Shown here in pieces: positions 6,966 to 9,673 of a stretch of DNA of 9,673 nucleotides. The position numbers were made by a program, and so were the translations under genes. The DNA is from Gammaproteobacteria bacterium (GTDB lineage Bacteria; Pseudomonadota; Gammaproteobacteria; Arenicellales; Poriferihabitantaceae). The stretch's first letter is position 1; each line of letters starts with the position of its first letter. The notes beneath the pieces were generated by a model. The model saw only the letters and a program-made list of their open reading frames with translations, was not told the origin of the DNA and searched no databases. The stretch is taken from the NCBI GenBank assembly GCA_009839585.1, contig VXPI01000107.1, forward strand, positions 1 through 9,673, given 5' to 3'.

Positions 6966-7940
6966 TTAAGACTGATACCATGGCAACTTGTCGATATCGA
7001 CATTGCCGCCTGTAATGATGACGCCGACTCGCTTGCCGGCAAAGATTTCCTGATGTTTGAGAATTGCTGCCAGGGTGACCGCACAAGACGGCTCGATAAT
7101 CTGCTTCATGCGAACCCAGAGGATCTTCATGGCCTCAATGATTTCTTCTTCACTGACTGTCAAAATATCCTTGACATGATTCGATACGAAATGCCAGGTT
7201 AGCTCCTTGAGCGGCACTTTAAGACCGTCTGCAATTGTGACGGGAGCATCGTCTGCGATAATGTGACCTGCCCGTAAACTGCGGCAGGCATCATCGGCCT
7301 GTTCCGGCTCTGCAGCATAAATGTCAATATGCGGCGCGATGTTTGACAGGGTCAGGCAGGTGCCCGATATCATGCCGCCACCGCCAATCGGTGCGATAAC
7401 TGCATCCAGTCCCTTGACCTGCTCGACCAGCTCGCGAGAACAGGTGCCCTGCCCGGCAATAACCCGGGGATCGTTGTACGGATGAACGAACTCCGCTCCG
7501 GTTTCCCGCTCGACCTCGGCGAATACCTGCTCTCTTGAACTGGTTGACGGCTCACATTCCGTGATAACTCCACCATAACCAATCACGGCCTGTTTCTTGG
7601 CTTCCGGAGCCGTGCGCGGCATTACCACATGGCAGGGAATGCCTCGACGTCCAGCCGCATAGGAAAGCGACAATGCATGATTGCCGGAAGAGTGGGTGGC
7701 CACCCCTTTTCTTGCCTGTTCTTCCGTCAGCCCGAACACTGCATTCGATGCACCCCGTACCTTGAAAGCCCCTGCCTTTTGCAGGCTCTCCAGTTTAAAG
7801 AAAAGCGTCGCATCACTCATGCGGTCAATCGCGCTGGATGTCATGACCGGTGTTCTGTGGACGTACGGAGATATACGCTCATGCGCAACAATCACATCGT
7901 CATAGGTTGGGATATTGAGTGGTTCAGTTTGCTTGTTCAT
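6966..7940 (-). CDS. bhcB: Beta-hydroxyaspartate dehydratase BhcB (threonine dehydratase/serine racemase-like, PLP fold type II)
   Basis: The 324-residue protein is a single-domain PLP fold II dehydratase with no C-terminal ACT regulatory domain. The PLP lysine is K60 in QKAGAFKVRGA. The substrate loop is THSSGNHA (82-89) and the phosphate-binding glycine loop is PIGGGGM (183-189). The C-terminus ends with the family's TGGNVD segment. Alone it would be called threonine dehydratase or serine racemase. Placed between bhcA and bhcC it is the dehydratase that turns (2R,3S)-beta-hydroxyaspartate into iminosuccinate, which BhcD then reduces. The start ATG (7940-7938) is preceded by AGGAAG at about 8 nt and lies 23 bp after the bhcA stop, so the two are cotranscribed. 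Confidence 0.93.
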   Translation of the reverse strand: MNKQTEPLNIPTYDDVIVAHERISPYVHRTPVMTSSAIDRMSDATLFFKLESLQKAGAFKVRGASNAVFGLTEEQARKGVATHSSGNHALSLSYAAGRRGIPCHVVMPRTAPEAKKQAVIGYGGVITECEPSTSSREQVFAEVERETGAEFVHPYNDPRVIAGQGTCSRELVEQVKGLDAVIAPIGGGGMISGTCLTLSNIAPHIDIYAAEPEQADDACRSLRAGHIIADDAPVTIADGLKVPLKELTWHFVSNHVKDILTVSEEEIIEAMKILWVRMKQIIEPSCAVTLAAILKHQEIFAGKRVGVIITGGNVDIDKLPWYQS

Positions 7941-7963
7941 TTTACTTTCTTCCTATCTATTCT

Positions 7964-9142
7964 TTAACTGGAATGACTCGCTGTACGACGATAGTATTCC
8001 TGTGCCGTACGCGTTCCTGAGCCCAGTTCAACTGGATATCCCAGATCTGCCATGGCCATTTCCGTGACAGCGATACCCGAAAGCATGAGCATATCTGTCA
8101 TGGCACCTAGGTGACCGATGCGAAATACCTTTCCGTCAAGCGGCCCAAGACCTATGCCAAAAGACACTGCATAGGTACCTAGCAATCGATCCGTCAGGGC
8201 ATTGGAATTAAACCCTTCTGGCACCCGGATCGCACTCACGGTATCGGAATACAGTTCAGGGGATTTCGCACACAGCTCAAGGCCCCATGCGTTTATGGCC
8301 TCCCGAACTCCTGCCGCGATGCGGCGATGGCGTGCGAAAACATTTTCCAGTCCCTCTTCAAAAAGCATGTCCAGACTCTCCCTTAGTCCATAGAGCAGTT
8401 GCAGGGGCGGTGTATAGGGGTAGCCGCCCGATCTGTTGGTGCCTAACATGTCCTTGAAGTCGAAAAATGTCCTTGGACAGTTTGCCGACTCAGACGCTTT
8501 CAGGGCTTTGGAACTTATACCCAGCAATGCGATGCCTGTGGCGAGCATCAAGCCTTTCTGGGATCCTGTGACTGCGATGTCTACTCCCCACTCGTCCATG
8601 CGGAAATCCATGGAGGCCAGAGAGGACACACAGTCCACAAACAGCAATGCAGGGTGGTTGCTTGCATTCATTGCATCGCGCACTGCCTTCACATCGGACT
8701 TCACACCGGTAGCTGTTTCATTGTGTGTTAATAGAACAGCCTTGATTTGGTGTCCGGCATCCTTACTCAGATGCTCTTCGAAAAGATCAGCCGGAGCACC
8801 GGTCCCCCATTCACATTCAATCACTTCAACCTCAAGACCGTGCCGCTGGCAAAGGTCGATCCAGCGATGTGAAAACATGCCGTGCCGTGCCGCGAGGACC
8901 TTGTCGCCCGGAGATAGTGTATTGGAGATTGCCGCCTCCCAGCCTCCGGTACCTGAAGAGGGATAGGTCAGGACCTGCCCGTCCGTCGTCTTGAATACTT
9001 TCTTCATGTCTTCAATGACCGGCAGGAACAGCTCTGCAAATTTGGACGATCGATGGTCAACCGTCTGCATGTTCATCGCATTACGGAGACGGTCGGGTAT
9101 GTTGGTAGGTCCTGGAATGAATACGGGGTTTTGTGCACTCAT
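7964..9142 (-). CDS. bhcA: Aspartate-glyoxylate aminotransferase BhcA (class V aminotransferase)
   Basis: The 392-residue product is a class V (fold type I) aminotransferase near serine-glyoxylate aminotransferases. It begins with the typical NPVFIPGPTNIPDRLRNAM. The cofactor loop is PSSGTGGWEAAI (61-72), the pyridine-binding aspartate is D170 in LFVDCVSS, and the PLP lysine is K196 in VTGSQKGLM. From memory, segments such as LAARHGMFSHRWID, THNETATGVKSD and SMDFRMDEWGVDIAVTGSQK nearly match Paracoccus BhcA. In the BHAC it transfers the amino group of L-aspartate to glyoxylate, giving oxaloacetate and the glycine used by BhcC. The ATG at 9142-9140 is chosen over an upstream TTG (9199) because homology begins here and AAGGAA lies 9 nt upstream. 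It is the first gene of the operon. Confidence 0.94.
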   Translation of the reverse strand: MSAQNPVFIPGPTNIPDRLRNAMNMQTVDHRSSKFAELFLPVIEDMKKVFKTTDGQVLTYPSSGTGGWEAAISNTLSPGDKVLAARHGMFSHRWIDLCQRHGLEVEVIECEWGTGAPADLFEEHLSKDAGHQIKAVLLTHNETATGVKSDVKAVRDAMNASNHPALLFVDCVSSLASMDFRMDEWGVDIAVTGSQKGLMLATGIALLGISSKALKASESANCPRTFFDFKDMLGTNRSGGYPYTPPLQLLYGLRESLDMLFEEGLENVFARHRRIAAGVREAINAWGLELCAKSPELYSDTVSAIRVPEGFNSNALTDRLLGTYAVSFGIGLGPLDGKVFRIGHLGAMTDMLMLSGIAVTEMAMADLGYPVELGSGTRTAQEYYRRTASHSS

Positions 9143-9151
9143 TAATCTAGA

Positions 9152-9157
9152 TTCCTT
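9152..9157 (-). promoter_or_regulatory. Ribosome binding site fixing the bhcA start
   Basis: AAGGAA on the minus strand lies 9 nt before the ATG at 9142 and supports that start over the in-frame TTG at 9199, which would add 19 basic residues unlike other family members. Confidence 0.65.
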
Positions 9158-9209
9158 ATATTTGCGCCTCTCAAAACGGGCAATCAACCGTTGAAGCAAT
9201 CATGGTTCT

Positions 9210-9237
9210 ACTGATCGGAAAATTCACTTTTCCCAGT
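9210..9237. promoter_or_regulatory. Operator-like dyad upstream of bhcA, IclR-family style
   Basis: GGAAAA (9217-9222) and TTTTCC (9228-9233) are perfect inverted arms around TTCAC, flanked by an outer pair ACTG (9210-9213) and CAGT (9234-9237). The TGGAAA...TTTCCA type of palindrome is the pattern known for E. coli IclR, although here the arms are 4 bp further apart than in that consensus. The site overlaps the predicted start of transcription of bhcA, a position typical for repression. BhcR of Paracoccus is an IclR-family, glyoxylate-responsive regulator, so a BhcR-like protein encoded elsewhere is the natural candidate to bind it. This is inference from pattern and position. Confidence 0.45.
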
Positions 9238-9263
9238 ATCAGTTTGAAGCCTAAACCCGGCAA
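9235..9263 (-). promoter_or_regulatory. Candidate sigma70 promoter of the bhc operon
   Basis: On the minus strand TTGCCG (9263-9258) and GATACT (9240-9235) are separated by 17 bp. Transcription would begin near 9228, giving a leader of about 86 nt before the bhcA start. The -10 box is a 4-of-6 match, so the call is tentative; the overlap with the dyad at 9210-9237 adds some support. Confidence 0.4.
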
Positions 9264-9498
9264 TCCACGATAAACAGCGTGAGGCTTAACTTAAAAAAAG
9301 ACGGTGCGTTTTACACCGCAAATTCACTTGATGAACTTTCAAAAAAAGACCCGGACGCATGAATCCAGATGGGCGTGGACAATGCGGTCTCGAACGCTAA
9401 ATGCAAGTTCTGATGACCAAGAGATACAACTCTCTTATAGGGTTATATAATTCCTTGATGGGAATTTTCAAGATTTCCTGCTGAATAGCCTGTTCATG

Positions 9499-9673
9499 TC
9501 ATTCAGGACTCAGATTATTGTAAATCTTATGGATCTCTGCCTTGTTCATATGAGGGTCTATAAGTTCGATGGCTTTCCAGATACTTAAACGAGCTATACC
9601 ATTTATTACCGCATCCAATGCTTTTCCCTTTATTGGCTCTGAGTCCAAAAACAACAGCAATCCACCCAGAATT
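9499..9673 (-). CDS. C-terminal end of an unrecognised protein (5' part outside window)
   Basis: A minus-strand frame enters from the right edge and is open for 57 codons to a TGA at 9501-9499. It reads ILGGLLLFLDSEPIKGKALD, continues with a helical, mixed-charge stretch, and ends IYNNLSPE. The alternating hydrophobic and charged residues look like a real amphipathic helical protein, but no family is recognised. The DNA is clearly AT-richer than the bhc genes, which could mean a different origin. A second minus frame is also open over much of this stretch, so coding is not certain. If real, it lies 356 bp upstream of bhcA on the same strand and is unlikely to be part of the operon. Confidence 0.4.
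   Translation of the reverse strand, partial: ILGGLLLFLDSEPIKGKALDAVINGIARLSIWKAIELIDPHMNKAEIHKIYNNLSPE

Larger units (their letters stand above)
9143..9498. other. Region upstream of bhcA without a recognisable gene
   Basis: This 356-bp stretch holds the bhcA leader, a candidate promoter and an operator-like dyad (listed separately). Further right there are a CGGTG/CACCG dyad (9302-9306/9314-9318), AAGAGA/TCTCTT (9419-9424/9431-9436) and AATTCC/GGAATT (9449-9454/9461-9466). Two copies of AAAAAAAGAC lie at 9293-9302 and 9351-9360. No divergent regulator gene, in particular no IclR-type bhcR, begins here. The base composition becomes AT-richer to the right. Confidence 0.6.

Noticed and set aside
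6953..7084. N-terminal extension of bhcC into bhcB (432-residue version)
   Set aside because: It would overlap bhcB by over 100 bp; a good ribosome site precedes the ATG at 6952, and family similarity begins near there.
9143..9199. Upstream TTG start for bhcA (411-residue version)
   Set aside because: The extra 19 basic residues do not fit the family, and a Shine-Dalgarno site precedes the ATG at 9142.
9331..9450. Plus-strand 39-codon frame in the bhcA upstream region
   Set aside because: No ribosome binding site and no recognisable sequence; an open frame of this length is expected by chance.
1..9673. CRISPR arrays, tRNA or rRNA genes, insertion sequences
   Set aside because: No regularly spaced repeats, no tRNA-like cloverleaf and no transposase motif or terminal inverted repeats were seen.

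Overview
The window carries a complete four-gene operon for the beta-hydroxyaspartate cycle (BHAC). This pathway turns two glyoxylate into one oxaloacetate without losing carbon. The genes lie on the minus strand in the order bhcA (9142-7964), bhcB (7940-6966), bhcC (6952-5786) and bhcD (5692-4709), the same order as described for Paracoccus denitrificans. Together they predict this route: BhcC joins glycine and glyoxylate to beta-hydroxyaspartate, BhcB dehydrates it to iminosuccinate, BhcD reduces that to aspartate, and BhcA moves the amino group from aspartate to another glyoxylate, releasing oxaloacetate and remaking glycine. The organism can therefore probably grow on glycolate, glyoxylate or related C2 compounds.

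Layout from left to right: a MATE/DinF-like efflux gene truncated at the left edge (minus, 1-916); a YmdB-type macrodomain hydrolase (minus, 1021-1548); a divergent intergenic region; a YcaD-like MFS transporter (plus, 1728-3026); a convergent NhaA Na+/H+ antiporter (minus, 3038-4237); a 471-bp non-coding stretch with several inverted repeats; the bhc operon; a roughly 360-bp upstream region with a candidate promoter and an operator-like dyad; and the AT-richer 3' end of an unrecognised minus-strand gene at the right edge.

The DinF-like, YmdB-like, YcaD-like and NhaA proteins, together with Shine-Dalgarno sites and moderate GC content, suggest a proteobacterium. NhaA and the BHAC together fit a marine or saline habitat; this is inference, and a Gammaproteobacterium is only a guess. 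The IclR-type regulator bhcR, which lies divergently beside bhcA in Paracoccus, is not in this window. A dyad resembling IclR-family operators nevertheless overlaps the predicted bhcA promoter. The other point worth checking is NhaA, where an asparagine replaces the conserved lysine equivalent to E. coli K300.
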